Counted from the stretch's first letter, positions 8,871-19,519 are shown. The stretch is DNA of 64,000 nt from SZUA-365 sp049663345 (GCA_049663345.1 JBATDG010000053.1:47424-111423), one strand, 5' to 3'. A program made the numbers and translations. Notes: generated by a model from the letters alone, not told the origin.

Positions 8871-9880
8871 GGACGCCTCAATGCATGATAAAGTCTGATG
8901 TATAATTCTTTCGCTTCGTTAATCGCAGCAATTGAGATTCTTTCATGTGCAGTATGTGCCTCGTGAATGGACCCAGGTCCGAAGAGCAGGCATTTACCCA
9001 TAGAACATAGATACGGTATATCCGTCCCGAATGAAACCGGTTGTTTTGCAAACCCTTCCACCGTCGTTAATATCTGCGGCTGAGAAATAGAATGGAATTG
9101 CACCACAGCCCTGCCATCTACTATAGCACGAACCTGCCGTTTCCTTTCCTCAGCGTCATCGACAATGCGATGCATTACTGTTGCCTTCGCGGCGGGTGCA
9201 AGAGTATTCATTGCTACACCGCCGTCAATCATGCCCACATTAAACGTAGCTTCGCCGAGCAAAGTGTTCTTGCCCCAATCGGCAGTACGGATATCCTGTA
9301 AAATATCAAGCATGATGTGAAGCGCTGAGACGCCCTGATGAGGATATGCGCTATGCGCCGCCTTGCCTTCTACGGTGATAGTATAGCTGACGACACCTTT
9401 GTGTCCTGAGGCAAGTATGTTATCTGTCGGTTCGCCCACGATAATATATTCTGCTTTTCGCCCCGAGGCCGCGGCTGTCTTCGCACCAATGCTGTCTGTT
9501 TCCTCACCAACGACAAACAAGTAGGCGGGTGTATGACCGTCTTGTATCAATGAGTCTCCAGCAGACAGCATTGCGGCGATGATTCCCTTGGTATCGCAAG
9601 CTCCTCTTCCGCTGAGGGTGTCCCCGTCAATCTGTGCCGGAAAAAAGGGCGGGACGGTATCCACGTGGGTACAAAACACAACATCCGTGGACTGATTCCA
9701 GCCTGCATAAATATTCCATCTCCCATCGCTCACTTCCTCACGCTCAATCATCATTTTCATGTCTCTAAGCATGTTTTCCAATGACTCAAGGACGGCACGT
9801 TCCGAGCCCGTCACCGAAGGGATGTTTATCAACTCTTGAGCTATCTGTACGAGTGCGATATGTTTTTCGGCGATATTCAT
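8867..9880 (-). CDS. M20-family deacylase (DapE/ArgE type), probable succinyl-diaminopimelate desuccinylase
   Basis: A 337-residue di-zinc amidohydrolase. Metal ligands and catalytic residues are visible: His72 and Asp74 in THVDTVP, Asp96 in GRGACDTKG, and the Glu pair at 126-127 in VVGEETDS; VGEPTDN follows at the domain boundary. The position at the head of an operon with dapB and dapA favours a DapE role, deacylating N-succinyl- or N-acetyl-LL-diaminopimelate; acetylornithine deacetylase or a LysK-like activity cannot be excluded. The ATG at 9880 was chosen. The frame is open further upstream to 9964, but that stretch contains the intrinsic terminator of the preceding gene and encodes nothing family-like. 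The stop overlaps the dapB start by four bases. Confidence 0.85.
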   Translation of the reverse strand: MNIAEKHIALVQIAQELINIPSVTGSERAVLESLENMLRDMKMMIEREEVSDGRWNIYAGWNQSTDVVFCTHVDTVPPFFPAQIDGDTLSGRGACDTKGIIAAMLSAGDSLIQDGHTPAYLFVVGEETDSIGAKTAAASGRKAEYIIVGEPTDNILASGHKGVVSYTITVEGKAAHSAYPHQGVSALHIMLDILQDIRTADWGKNTLLGEATFNVGMIDGGVAMNTLAPAAKATVMHRIVDDAEERKRQVRAIVDGRAVVQFHSISQPQILTTVEGFAKQPVSFGTDIPYLCSMGKCLLFGPGSIHEAHTAHERISIAAINEAKELYIRLYHALRRP

Positions 9881-9906
9881 GTCCGGAAATATACGAGAGT
9901 CTGAGC

Positions 9907-9942
9907 AAAAAAAAAAGCGTCCCACCCTTTCGGGTGGGACGC
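9907..9942 (-). terminator. Intrinsic terminator of the giant secreted-protein gene
   Basis: Read on the minus strand this is a perfect 11-bp stem (GCGTCCCACCC paired with GGGTGGGACGC) with a GAAA tetraloop, followed by ten T residues. It lies 33 bp past the stop of the 3022-residue gene and upstream of the M20 start, so it isolates the two transcription units. Confidence 0.96.
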
Positions 9943-9974
9943 ACGGTCGGGCGGATATATCCAACCCTATTCGA

Positions 9975-12900
9975 TTACTTCAGCAGGGTCATCTTGCGAG
10001 TCTGCGAGAAGTCGCCAGCAACCATCTTCAAGATGTAGTTACCCGAGGGTACCTGCACACCGAGATCATTGGTAGCGTTCCAGACAACTTCGTACGAGCC
10101 AGCATCAACTGATTCGTTGACGAGAGTCTTCACCTTGTTGCCGAGGAGGTCATAGACAACCACGGAAACCTGAGTGGACTTCGGCAGCGAGTAGCTGATC
10201 ATAGTCGTCGGGTTGAACGGATTCGGATAGTTCTGGCTCAGTGCGAACGCTGCCGGAGCAGTGTTGCCTGTGCTGAGGATAAGGTCCTTCGTGAGCTTCA
10301 GGCGATATCCCGGACGGCTCGCAGGATCGTTGTAAGGCGGTGAAGACTGCGTCGTATAGAGACCGTCAGTCGCCTCAACGTACCAAACGATGTCCTGAGA
10401 TTTCGTCGTCGGCAATCCAGAAATGATGTCGATGATGCCAGCAAGCTGTCCATGATTGCTCGTGAACGTTGCTTCCTTACCCTGGTCATCAGATGCGAAG
10501 TCAACGGCGCGAGTCAGACTTGCAGCGTCAACAAAACGGATCATATAGGTGACTTCATCAGAGAAGGTTGCCGGATCAAAGCGGGAGATCTGGATGTTGG
10601 TGTACGGATCCTGCGGTGCAGCCTTGACCCATGTGAACTGCTCCTGATCGATAGCATGCATAAGCTTCAACTCGGTCTGATCGGCCGGTGTCTGCAATGC
10701 AAACGGATTCGGAGCATGGTCAAGAATCTGGTACGGATCGGTACGACCGTCGATGGTATTGTCGATGGAGGCATATGCCAGGACCCACTGACGCTCTTCA
10801 TTCTTCGAGTCGATGCGGCGGAGACGGGACGCCAAGAAGTAGTTGGTCGTACCCTTGATAAACACCTCACCTGAGAAGATATCGGAGAGACCAGGCTGGT
10901 TCTGATCGAACTCACCCGGGAAGCGGGCCGTGAAGCGCGTGCGGATCGTCCGGTCGGAAACGACGTTCAGATAACGATCACGCGGCGACACCACCAATTC
11001 ATAACGACGGAGAAGATAAACTTCGTCAGGATTACCGGTTGCGCCAGTAATGTCGACGAGGTAGTTCGTGATTTCATCGGCACCGAAGTTCATCGTTGCA
11101 GATGTCTGGTTGAGGTTCGCAATAGTCGGGGTAACTTCGATGGTCACGCCCTTGCCTGCCATTGTATGAACGATGCACACGATTGCGACACCATCCTTGA
11201 AAGCGGACGCAGGAATTGACCATTCGTTGGGACCGATTGACGTAAGTGCGGTACCATCCTGAGTGATGAGTGCCCAGGTGTAACCGTCCGGATCGCTGTT
11301 CCAGCTGGCTTGACTCGTATCCGTGTTAGCGGTCGAACCATTGAGCTTGAGCGTCGTTGCCGGATTGTTTTTGCTCGGGCTATCCCAGTCACGAATGATG
11401 TTGCCGTTTTCGTCGCGAGCGGTCAGAGTGAAGCAGATCTCTTCGCCTACGAGGGCGTTGATATCGGGGTCACCAGCCATCGGATCGATTTCAACGCCGC
11501 CGCCCTTGAGCTTGGTAAGCGCAAGACGGAACGGACCGCTGACAATCCAATGCGGCTGACAGCTCGTCGGGCTCCAACGACTTGTGTCGCCATTGAGCGC
11601 AAGTGCAGGATCGGTAAAGATGCCCGGTACAAACGGGAATTCTACCTGCTCCAGCGGGAGAGCGTCATTGACGTTGAAGTCCTTGGTATAAACGAACCAT
11701 TCGATCTTAACAGAATCAGCACTCGTGCTCGTAGGATCGGAGGAGAATCCAGCGAAGAGAGCATCGAGATCGGAAGTCGGAACCTGGATACCGGTTGAGG
11801 TACCACCGTCAATGACGATGACTGTACCAATTGCGGCACCCTTACCAACCGGGAACGTGGAGACCACACGACCGACCCACATGTAAGACAGGGTATCGAT
11901 TGTGCGTGAGGGATCCAGTTCCCACTTACGGGTTGACGGGTTGTAAATCATGAACGGACCGGGGTCGCCGACAAGGTTATTGTCGAGGACGTCGCCCTTG
12001 CGATTATTGATATCGCTAGCAGCACTCCACAGCACGTCAAGTGGGGTCGTACCATCAACGAATTCGGTTCCACCATCCGGCGGCTGAACAGCAGTCGGCG
12101 GGGAATCCGGGAGACGGTTGATGGAAATCACCAGCGGCTCGGTCGGCAGCGGGTTGTTGCGGACGGTTGCACCAGCCGTATCGGAGTAGGTCTCAAGACC
12201 AGCGATCTTGCTGAATGCGCGCACAAACCACTTCACACGCATAACCAGGGAATCCCGGTTGGGCTGCGGAAGCATGTTCGGGCGGAACAACAATTCGCGA
12301 ACCTTGTCGCCACTCAACGTGAGGGACGGATTCTTTCCATCGTTGTCAGCAAGGATGCTGACGGTGAGGGACTGAGTTCCACCGACACTGTCGATGATCG
12401 CATACCACTCGTAGCGGATGGTATCGTTGGGGTTGTTGTAGGTCGGGTCAGAATAACGTGCGGGCTGCCACTGGAGACGCAGGAAGTCCTGAGTCAGACC
12501 ATCATACTTGACACCAAGGGTGTCGAGGCAGTTGCCCGTGTGATCCATGCGGAACAGCGAAGTGTTCGACAGGGCCGGGGTGCTCAGAGTAAAGTTATTC
12601 GGAGCATACGGCATCTTGATCGCGACCGGACGGATGGCGATTGCGTTCGCCGGGAGAATACCGTCACGGAGGAGCTCGCCTGCGCGGTCACCAACAGCAT
12701 CGCCGAGACGTTTGTCATCCGGCTTCATACCGAGGAAGTCATTGCGGTTACCCGCAGAGACGAGCGACAGGTTATACAGGATAATGGAATCCTGACGGAG
12801 CTGATTGTTCTGCGGGAAACCAACAGGCTTGGCCTCGAAGTAACGACCACCACCAGTAATCTCAAGATTACCGGAAGCGCCCATTGCGTTCACGTTGGTG

Positions 12901-15900
12901 AATTCCCACGTCGTATGACGTGTGCCGAGATTGACATACATCGAATCGCGCATGTTCTGGTTGCCATAACGATCGTACGGGGTAACCGAATAGGTGTACC
13001 ACTGATCGCGGAAGATGGTGTCAGGACGTGCAAACGGTGTATTAGCGTTGTTCGGAATCTGATCGATGGTCGCTCCATGACGGATCTGACCATAGATACG
13101 GGAGAAGATTTCAAACTGATTGATCGGGGTGCCATACGGATCCGGGTAGAACATCGGGCTAACGCGGGGAAGCGTATCGATGTCAGCCTGAATCGGGAGG
13201 ATACCAACGGGCAGCGTTGACTTGTCAAACGTGTTGGCAGTGATGTCGTAGCTGCTCGGGAAGATTGACGTAAAGGCAATGCGATACGGCACAACTACGA
13301 AGGTGTGACGCAAGCGGTTGGTGCGGGCCGGACCGAAGAACTGACGAACAGCAGCAACCATGAGACCATGGGTCGAACGGTTGACGCGCTGAATCGGAAG
13401 CTCGCCGATACGGTTGACGGACATGTTCGGACCCTGGATGTCAGTCACATTGATGTCGAAGTACGTATCATCAAGGTGGAACAGCGGGTTGAACGGATCC
13501 AGACGGTTGGCACGACGCACGATTGTCGCCTTTGCCTGATCGTAGCTGAGGGTATCGTCAACAACGTTGCCGGCCATATCCATAAGATCGGGCGCAACAA
13601 CGCGGAGGTCGATGACCTGCTCGGAAGTTGAATCGACAACGCGGAGGAATGCACCAGGAGCGAAGGTGAGATTCGTGTTACCGAAGACACTAACTTCGCG
13701 ACCAAAGGCGCTACCCAGGACGGCTGCGCGACGATTGAAATCGCCGAACACCTGACCGGTTGCATCGCTACCACCACTCATGCCAACACCAAAGCGGGTA
13801 CGGAATGACTGGATGGCAGGAAGCGGGTTGCCGCGGTGAGGCAAGCCGGCGCGGAGATAGTCGCTCGGCAGCCAGTTGCTCACTCCAATACGAGTGATGC
13901 GATCGCCTTCGCCGGTCAACTTGTAGAAGCCAGGATTGCCCATGTCAGTACGGGTACCCATGAATTCAGCGCGCGTTGCAGCTGCCTTCAGAGCAGAAAG
14001 CGTACCAGTGTAGGTATAGACAGTATCCGCATACAGACGACCGTATTCACGGGTCTGTCCGGGGATGAGATAAGCATTACCACCAGTCGGGGGATCGTTT
14101 TCCCAGATCGGGGTCGCGCGAAGCAGCACCGGACGACGATCGTCCTTCGTTGCCAATGCACCATCCCAGTTCTGGCCAACGCCACTGGTACCAATACCAT
14201 CACCACCACCAGCAATCGTGATATCAAAGATCGTTCCGTCACGACGTGCACCGGAAGGAACAGTGTACTTGTTGCCACCGTTGTTCAGGTCGTTGTAGCG
14301 ATCGTTGGGGGAAGTCTGCGGGTTGAGGTTGTTGTAAGCATCGAGCTTCAAGTATGTCGGGAGACCCGAATACGGATTGCGCTCGAAATCAGGATTGACA
14401 CTGCCATCCGGCAGGAACAATGCGTCACCGTCCTTATCGAGAGGTACGTTGTCTTCGTTGACACACTCGTACTTACCGACAGGAATCGGGCTGATGTTGC
14501 GTTTGTAAACCTGGGAGATAAGGATGTTATCCACACCCTGATCGGTCAGGCCGTGCTGGTTGACATCGCCACCAAGCGGCATCGCGATGTTGATAACCGG
14601 CGGGAACTTGATTGTACGGGCTTCGGGAAGTCCATCGAGCTCAAACTGGCCGACGGGACCCACGCCCGGTCCGAGTGCCGAATAATCTTGACCGGCACGG
14701 AGGATATCAAAGCGGGTCGGGCTCTTCATTACTGAAACAACCTTCACCGTATCGCGATGAATATTCACCGGACCCGAACCATTCAGAACTGCTGTTGCAG
14801 TGACTTCAAAGAACACTGTTGCGTTCGCAAGCTTTGGCGTCGGATACTCAAGTGCGGTAAAGAACGCGGTCTGGTTGATGTGCACACCGGAAACGAGGTT
14901 ACCGATACGGGTGTGACGATAGCGTGCTTTACGCATCGGGCCGAATTCGTCACGCGTCCAGTTGCTTGCGGGAGCAATCGTGCCAGCGCCGGAATACGGT
15001 GCGGGAGCACTGCCCCAGTTGTCGCCCCACATGCGGAAACGCACGCGAGCGGTATCTTCGAATTCCGAGAAGTTGTCAACGAGGTTACCGAAACGATCGT
15101 ATTCGCGAGCAAGAAGCGTCACGGTACGGCCGGCGGTGATCGACTTGACATCCATCGGATCTGCGTTCGTCATGTTGAGGGTGTCAACGATGTACGGACG
15201 AATGTTCGTGTTGGCTACGCCGTTGTAGTGAGTCGCACGGTCTTCCTGCGCAAGCGGGTTGGCCGAGTATGCGAAGAACTTCGGAGCGTAGGAATCAATC
15301 TGCGCGAGCGAGGAACCAGCATCGATATAAACCGAGTGGTGCTCGAGAACCTGCAGCTTGACGAGATCGACAGGCAGAGGAATCGGGGAGGTCGCCGCAG
15401 CGCTGTACGGGAAGATCTCCGCGCGAACCGTGGTGTCTGCTTTCTGGTAGATCGGGATGATCACACGCGGTGCGAAACCACGCTTGGTGGGACCAACCAC
15501 TGTACCTTCGCCGAGGTTGCGGCCGAGATCGCTGATGTCAAACGCCAAAGTATCCGGCGTCATGGCAACACGCACGATCTGCCAGCCAACGCGACCGGAG
15601 ACGAAGTACGAAGTGACCCAACCTGCCTGAGCGGTATCACCAATGGTGGTACGTTTCAGGGTGTCATCTGTAATAAAGACCTGACCGAATTCACCGAAGC
15701 CACCGCGAGCGGTTGTGCTCTGGAGCTGGGTTTTCGGCGGTGTGACAGGCACGGTCTCGCTCTCAACAAAGAACTTGACCAGACGGCCACCAACAGGGTT
15801 CTGGAAGCGATCAAGAAGACGCGCGACCAAACGGAGCTGTTTGTTGTGCTCGGAAACGACGATGGTATCCATCGGGATCGGGCAGGTTGCGTCATGATCG

Positions 15901-18900
15901 AGATCAATGTCGCTGGCCTGGAAACTACCGATACCCTGATCGGAATAACCCATCGGCTCGAAGACGGTCGGGAAGTCACTTGCGGTCGAAGGAGCAGCAG
16001 CTGCGCCAGTCGAACGGAAGAAGTAACCCTTGTAGAATTCATTGGACTCAGCAGCATTCTGCGGAGTACCGGTCGGGAACAACGCAGCCGTACGATCGGC
16101 CACAGTACCCGGACCCCAGTTGCCAAGAGGAACAGTCGTACCACCAGGCTTGCCAGTGGACTTGAAGACCTCAACTGTGCTCACAACGTCAGGAATGACG
16201 CTGACTTCACACATGGAGGACTGGATAGAATAATCGCCTACGCCAGGAATGGTGCTAAGCTTGAGAATCGCACGCAGGTGGACAATGTCCGTACCCGCGA
16301 GGCTCAGCTTGCTGACATTCTGCGGTGCAAGCAGGAAGAAACGCACGGCGTTGTACTCAGTGTACGTGGGGACATCGCCAAGGATGCCCGGCAAGCTGGT
16401 GCCAGCAGGAACGTTGACGAGATACGCATCGAGAAGAAGACCCGTGTTCGGATCGACTACGTTCTCGGGGTTATCGATACCACCAGCGCCACTATAGGCG
16501 ATGTTCGCGGAAACCGAAGCGTAGAAACGCTTGGCACCGGAAGTCGACGGATAGAAGATCTTGTTGTCAGGAAGTTCGACAAACACCTTGTTGGTGTTCG
16601 GGTAGAAGTACGGTGCGATATCCATCGGGTTGCCGAAGATATCTGTGAGGCGGACATAAAGATTGTTGAAGATCGGGTTGCGGTAGTTACCGACGCGACC
16701 GACAACAAATGCTTCGTCACGACCGACAACGCACTCAACGCGCGGCTGACGACCGGAGATATATGTCCAGTTCACACCGTCCCATACCACGTCCGTCGAA
16801 TCCATGGCAGTCGTCTGACCCATGTTCTTTCCAAGCATGGCGTTGTAGCCAGTGCCCGGGCCGAACCAGATACCGAAGTTGTTGTTCGGTGATCCGTCAG
16901 GAATGAAGTTCGAATGCGCAAAACCGGCACCCGGATTCAAATCCAATTTGTTGGGGTCGTTGACGTCGTTGCCGCGGTCGTTGAACGCATACGAACTGCG
17001 AACGCGAATACGATACGGGCCAACGTTGTTGTTACCGGAAGCGGCACGGAAAACGCGGTTTGCGCGGCCAAGGTTGGAAGTACCAACGTAGACGCGACCG
17101 GAATCAATGTTGCCACCAGTAACGACGATCGGCGAGATCGGATTGATAAGCGAATCGAAGATACCGTTGAGACGATACTTGAGACCGTTGCTCAGATGAC
17201 CGAAAGGCGAGAGTTCGAACTTGTAGCGTTCGTTATCGTCCACGGTGTTTCCAAAACCATCGGTCTCGATGATATCGAGGCGCAGGTAATTGTTGTCGGC
17301 AGTACCCTTCCACTGATCGGTCGGGTTGATGTCGATGGCGCGCGGAATGTTCGGGCGCACGACGATCTTGCTACCAGTGTGCGGGAGGGAGTTGATGCCG
17401 AGAGGATCAACCGGCATGCGGAAACCAAACGGGTTGGTTGCATCGCCGTCAGGATACCAGTTCGGGCCATTGACGCGGGCACCACCGTCAACGATAGCTT
17501 CGTTGGCACGGTAGGCACCGTTCATCATACCAGCCACATAACGACGCGGGAAACCACCAGAGGTGTCGCCCATTGCCGCAATGGTACGGGAAATGTTTGC
17601 GGGATCGGAGTACTGAATATCCGCATACGCATAAATACGTACGGAATCTTCAACACCACCAGGATTGACGCCAACGTCGGCATGCGTGTAAGCAATGCGA
17701 CGATACACAAGCTGACCGAACTGACGAAGGGTATCATCAGCAGCGCTCACGCCCTTCAGATAGACCGTGCGATCTTCCGGAGTAGCGTCGTTGATTGTGT
17801 AGGCAAGCGCCTTCAATGCCGGCTGGGTCATGCGGTCCCAGGTGCGGTTGCCGTACGCATCAAGGAAGCGCAGCGTATCAACAGCAGAGGAAACCAGACC
17901 TGGCTGGTAAGGATTTGCAGAAACGTTGGCCACAAGCGCGCGGTAAGGCGGGATGAGACCGTTGACGGGGTTGGTGTTGACACCAGCATACCAGCCAGCT
18001 TCAGTATACGCTGCAGGAGCAAGTGCCTGATAGAGATTCGACAGACGAAGCGGGTTGCGCTCGGGCGGCAAACCGTCGATCATCATACCAAAATCGGGGT
18101 TCTGCACGGTGGTCATACCAAAGGTACGGGTGGCGCCCGGACGGAAGGACGTGTGTGCCACGTTCAACGCGTCGTAAGGCAGGCCATCGTCACCAAGGAA
18201 GTAACGACCGCGAGAGTAGTCACCAAAGGAACCAATATATTCACCAGCATCAACTGCCTGTGCGGAATCACTCATCCACACGAGAATGCGGGTGGTACCC
18301 GGAAGCAGTCGAACAATCGCGAGGTCAGTACCACCAGAGAACTGGCCACTCGGAATGACGTTGCCGTAGGCAAGCGGATTACCGCTGCTGCCGTCAAGCA
18401 AATACGCACGAAGCGTATCTTTGGCCGTGTCCGGCGGAACAGCCAGACCAGTCAGGTTATTAATGTTCGGCTTGAAGAAAATATTCTTCATCTGAATGAC
18501 ATCGCCACCAGCCGTCGGGTTCAACACCCGGAACGACAGGAACTGGCGGATAGCACTCGGATCGCTGTTAAAAGGACTTGACGATGCAATATCTCCAACA
18601 TTGCGATAGACCGGGCGAATGCCCAGGTCACGACCAGTTGCGGCTGCCTCGTTCTGAACGGGCAGTGCCGTGTTCGTGATGACACCATTATAGATCTCAT
18701 GACCTAATGTCATCGCCGGACCCGACGGGTTCGCGCTGGTTGTCGCAATGCGCACCTTGATGTAATCAAACAGCGTTGCAGTAAGCATGCTGTTGACCAC
18801 CTTGAAGCGGTTCTGGACAAAAAGAACAGCAACGGAATCGTTGTTGTTGAAGTTGCCCACGCCGCCACCGCTATCGGCAAACGTCAGCGTGTCCGCGACA

Positions 18901-19043
18901 AAAGTCACGGAGTCAGCGGTCTGCTCGATGGTGCGCACGATGTTGAAGAAGTCGCCCGTCACTGTACGGATCTGTGCATTCGCGCTGAATCCAAAGACCA
19001 GCACAAGAGCGCAGACGGACAGAAAAGTTAGGGTTTTCTTCAT
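9975..19043 (-). CDS. Giant secreted protein with type IX secretion C-terminal sorting domain (3022 aa)
   Basis: Residues 1-24 are a clear signal peptide (ending FSANAQ). Residues about 2937-3022 form a type-A T9SS sorting domain beginning NYPNPFNPTT and containing VYDLLGNKVKTL and PSGNYILKM. The protein should therefore cross the inner membrane by Sec and the outer membrane by T9SS, possibly through the SprA encoded in this window. The body is beta-rich and without membrane segments. Around residue 1490 a GGDVNQHGLTDQGVDN stretch resembles one dockerin/EF-hand-like calcium loop, and residues about 2150-2700 look like Fn3/SusE-type sandwich repeats. AGGAG stands nine bases before the ATG. Over most of the gene TTA, CTA and TCA codons are nearly absent, which points to strong translational selection. 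A surface-layer, sheath or adhesin role is plausible but not shown. Confidence 0.92.
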   Translation of the reverse strand: MKKTLTFLSVCALVLVFGFSANAQIRTVTGDFFNIVRTIEQTADSVTFVADTLTFADSGGGVGNFNNNDSVAVLFVQNRFKVVNSMLTATLFDYIKVRIATTSANPSGPAMTLGHEIYNGVITNTALPVQNEAAATGRDLGIRPVYRNVGDIASSSPFNSDPSAIRQFLSFRVLNPTAGGDVIQMKNIFFKPNINNLTGLAVPPDTAKDTLRAYLLDGSSGNPLAYGNVIPSGQFSGGTDLAIVRLLPGTTRILVWMSDSAQAVDAGEYIGSFGDYSRGRYFLGDDGLPYDALNVAHTSFRPGATRTFGMTTVQNPDFGMMIDGLPPERNPLRLSNLYQALAPAAYTEAGWYAGVNTNPVNGLIPPYRALVANVSANPYQPGLVSSAVDTLRFLDAYGNRTWDRMTQPALKALAYTINDATPEDRTVYLKGVSAADDTLRQFGQLVYRRIAYTHADVGVNPGGVEDSVRIYAYADIQYSDPANISRTIAAMGDTSGGFPRRYVAGMMNGAYRANEAIVDGGARVNGPNWYPDGDATNPFGFRMPVDPLGINSLPHTGSKIVVRPNIPRAIDINPTDQWKGTADNNYLRLDIIETDGFGNTVDDNERYKFELSPFGHLSNGLKYRLNGIFDSLINPISPIVVTGGNIDSGRVYVGTSNLGRANRVFRAASGNNNVGPYRIRVRSSYAFNDRGNDVNDPNKLDLNPGAGFAHSNFIPDGSPNNNFGIWFGPGTGYNAMLGKNMGQTTAMDSTDVVWDGVNWTYISGRQPRVECVVGRDEAFVVGRVGNYRNPIFNNLYVRLTDIFGNPMDIAPYFYPNTNKVFVELPDNKIFYPSTSGAKRFYASVSANIAYSGAGGIDNPENVVDPNTGLLLDAYLVNVPAGTSLPGILGDVPTYTEYNAVRFFLLAPQNVSKLSLAGTDIVHLRAILKLSTIPGVGDYSIQSSMCEVSVIPDVVSTVEVFKSTGKPGGTTVPLGNWGPGTVADRTAALFPTGTPQNAAESNEFYKGYFFRSTGAAAAPSTASDFPTVFEPMGYSDQGIGSFQASDIDLDHDATCPIPMDTIVVSEHNKQLRLVARLLDRFQNPVGGRLVKFFVESETVPVTPPKTQLQSTTARGGFGEFGQVFITDDTLKRTTIGDTAQAGWVTSYFVSGRVGWQIVRVAMTPDTLAFDISDLGRNLGEGTVVGPTKRGFAPRVIIPIYQKADTTVRAEIFPYSAAATSPIPLPVDLVKLQVLEHHSVYIDAGSSLAQIDSYAPKFFAYSANPLAQEDRATHYNGVANTNIRPYIVDTLNMTNADPMDVKSITAGRTVTLLAREYDRFGNLVDNFSEFEDTARVRFRMWGDNWGSAPAPYSGAGTIAPASNWTRDEFGPMRKARYRHTRIGNLVSGVHINQTAFFTALEYPTPKLANATVFFEVTATAVLNGSGPVNIHRDTVKVVSVMKSPTRFDILRAGQDYSALGPGVGPVGQFELDGLPEARTIKFPPVINIAMPLGGDVNQHGLTDQGVDNILISQVYKRNISPIPVGKYECVNEDNVPLDKDGDALFLPDGSVNPDFERNPYSGLPTYLKLDAYNNLNPQTSPNDRYNDLNNGGNKYTVPSGARRDGTIFDITIAGGGDGIGTSGVGQNWDGALATKDDRRPVLLRATPIWENDPPTGGNAYLIPGQTREYGRLYADTVYTYTGTLSALKAAATRAEFMGTRTDMGNPGFYKLTGEGDRITRIGVSNWLPSDYLRAGLPHRGNPLPAIQSFRTRFGVGMSGGSDATGQVFGDFNRRAAVLGSAFGREVSVFGNTNLTFAPGAFLRVVDSTSEQVIDLRVVAPDLMDMAGNVVDDTLSYDQAKATIVRRANRLDPFNPLFHLDDTYFDINVTDIQGPNMSVNRIGELPIQRVNRSTHGLMVAAVRQFFGPARTNRLRHTFVVVPYRIAFTSIFPSSYDITANTFDKSTLPVGILPIQADIDTLPRVSPMFYPDPYGTPINQFEIFSRIYGQIRHGATIDQIPNNANTPFARPDTIFRDQWYTYSVTPYDRYGNQNMRDSMYVNLGTRHTTWEFTNVNAMGASGNLEITGGGRYFEAKPVGFPQNNQLRQDSIILYNLSLVSAGNRNDFLGMKPDDKRLGDAVGDRAGELLRDGILPANAIAIRPVAIKMPYAPNNFTLSTPALSNTSLFRMDHTGNCLDTLGVKYDGLTQDFLRLQWQPARYSDPTYNNPNDTIRYEWYAIIDSVGGTQSLTVSILADNDGKNPSLTLSGDKVRELLFRPNMLPQPNRDSLVMRVKWFVRAFSKIAGLETYSDTAGATVRNNPLPTEPLVISINRLPDSPPTAVQPPDGGTEFVDGTTPLDVLWSAASDINNRKGDVLDNNLVGDPGPFMIYNPSTRKWELDPSRTIDTLSYMWVGRVVSTFPVGKGAAIGTVIVIDGGTSTGIQVPTSDLDALFAGFSSDPTSTSADSVKIEWFVYTKDFNVNDALPLEQVEFPFVPGIFTDPALALNGDTSRWSPTSCQPHWIVSGPFRLALTKLKGGGVEIDPMAGDPDINALVGEEICFTLTARDENGNIIRDWDSPSKNNPATTLKLNGSTANTDTSQASWNSDPDGYTWALITQDGTALTSIGPNEWSIPASAFKDGVAIVCIVHTMAGKGVTIEVTPTIANLNQTSATMNFGADEITNYLVDITGATGNPDEVYLLRRYELVVSPRDRYLNVVSDRTIRTRFTARFPGEFDQNQPGLSDIFSGEVFIKGTTNYFLASRLRRIDSKNEERQWVLAYASIDNTIDGRTDPYQILDHAPNPFALQTPADQTELKLMHAIDQEQFTWVKAAPQDPYTNIQISRFDPATFSDEVTYMIRFVDAASLTRAVDFASDDQGKEATFTSNHGQLAGIIDIISGLPTTKSQDIVWYVEATDGLYTTQSSPPYNDPASRPGYRLKLTKDLILSTGNTAPAAFALSQNYPNPFNPTTMISYSLPKSTQVSVVVYDLLGNKVKTLVNESVDAGSYEVVWNATNDLGVQVPSGNYILKMVAGDFSQTRKMTLLK

Positions 19044-19519
19044 TCGAAAATTCTCCTAGTGAATTGATAATAGAGTCGGGGTTGACGGGTTGACGCGAAA
19101 ACAACCTGGTGGTTTGCTCTGGTGATAGCTCGTTTCCTTCTTTGCCTTAAACCTCCGATTTTCATTATAAAAGAAATGTTCGTTCTCGTTACTGTATGGT
19201 CTTAAATCGAATTGCGAAAAATGGAAGTCAGTAATATACCGGTTGTGTTTTTATCAATCAACTGAATCTGCATTACAAAACTCTGACTTCGTTCATCCAC
19301 GATCATGCTTCAGTTTGGGGCGCATACGTGTCTATCCATACATGCAATATTCTTGCCAATATATAAACGCATCAATAACAACGACTTATCTTAGAGATTT
19401 CTGCAAACGTCAAATATATGACAGTGCTTGGAGAGCTTGCCGACGGATATATGACGATGATGCGTCCTCAGCGGCAGAGGAAAAATGACTCAAGTAGCGG
19501 CTTGTTCTTGGTCCGCTGT
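19044..19519. other. 476-bp AT-rich intergenic region upstream of the giant gene
   Basis: This holds the promoter and leader of the giant secreted-protein gene (minus) and the tail after lolA. A TATAAT hexamer on the minus strand at 19164-19169 lies about 120 bp before the ATG, but no good -35 partner is visible, so I do not assign a promoter. No terminator for lolA, RNA gene or coding frame with a ribosome binding site was seen. Confidence 0.4.

Noticed and set aside
14757..18581. Very long plus-strand open frames (711 and 555 codons) opposite the giant gene
   Set aside because: They are codon-aligned shadows caused by the lack of TTA, CTA and TCA codons in the true gene; compositions are implausible (Arg/Val/Thr-rich, no domains).
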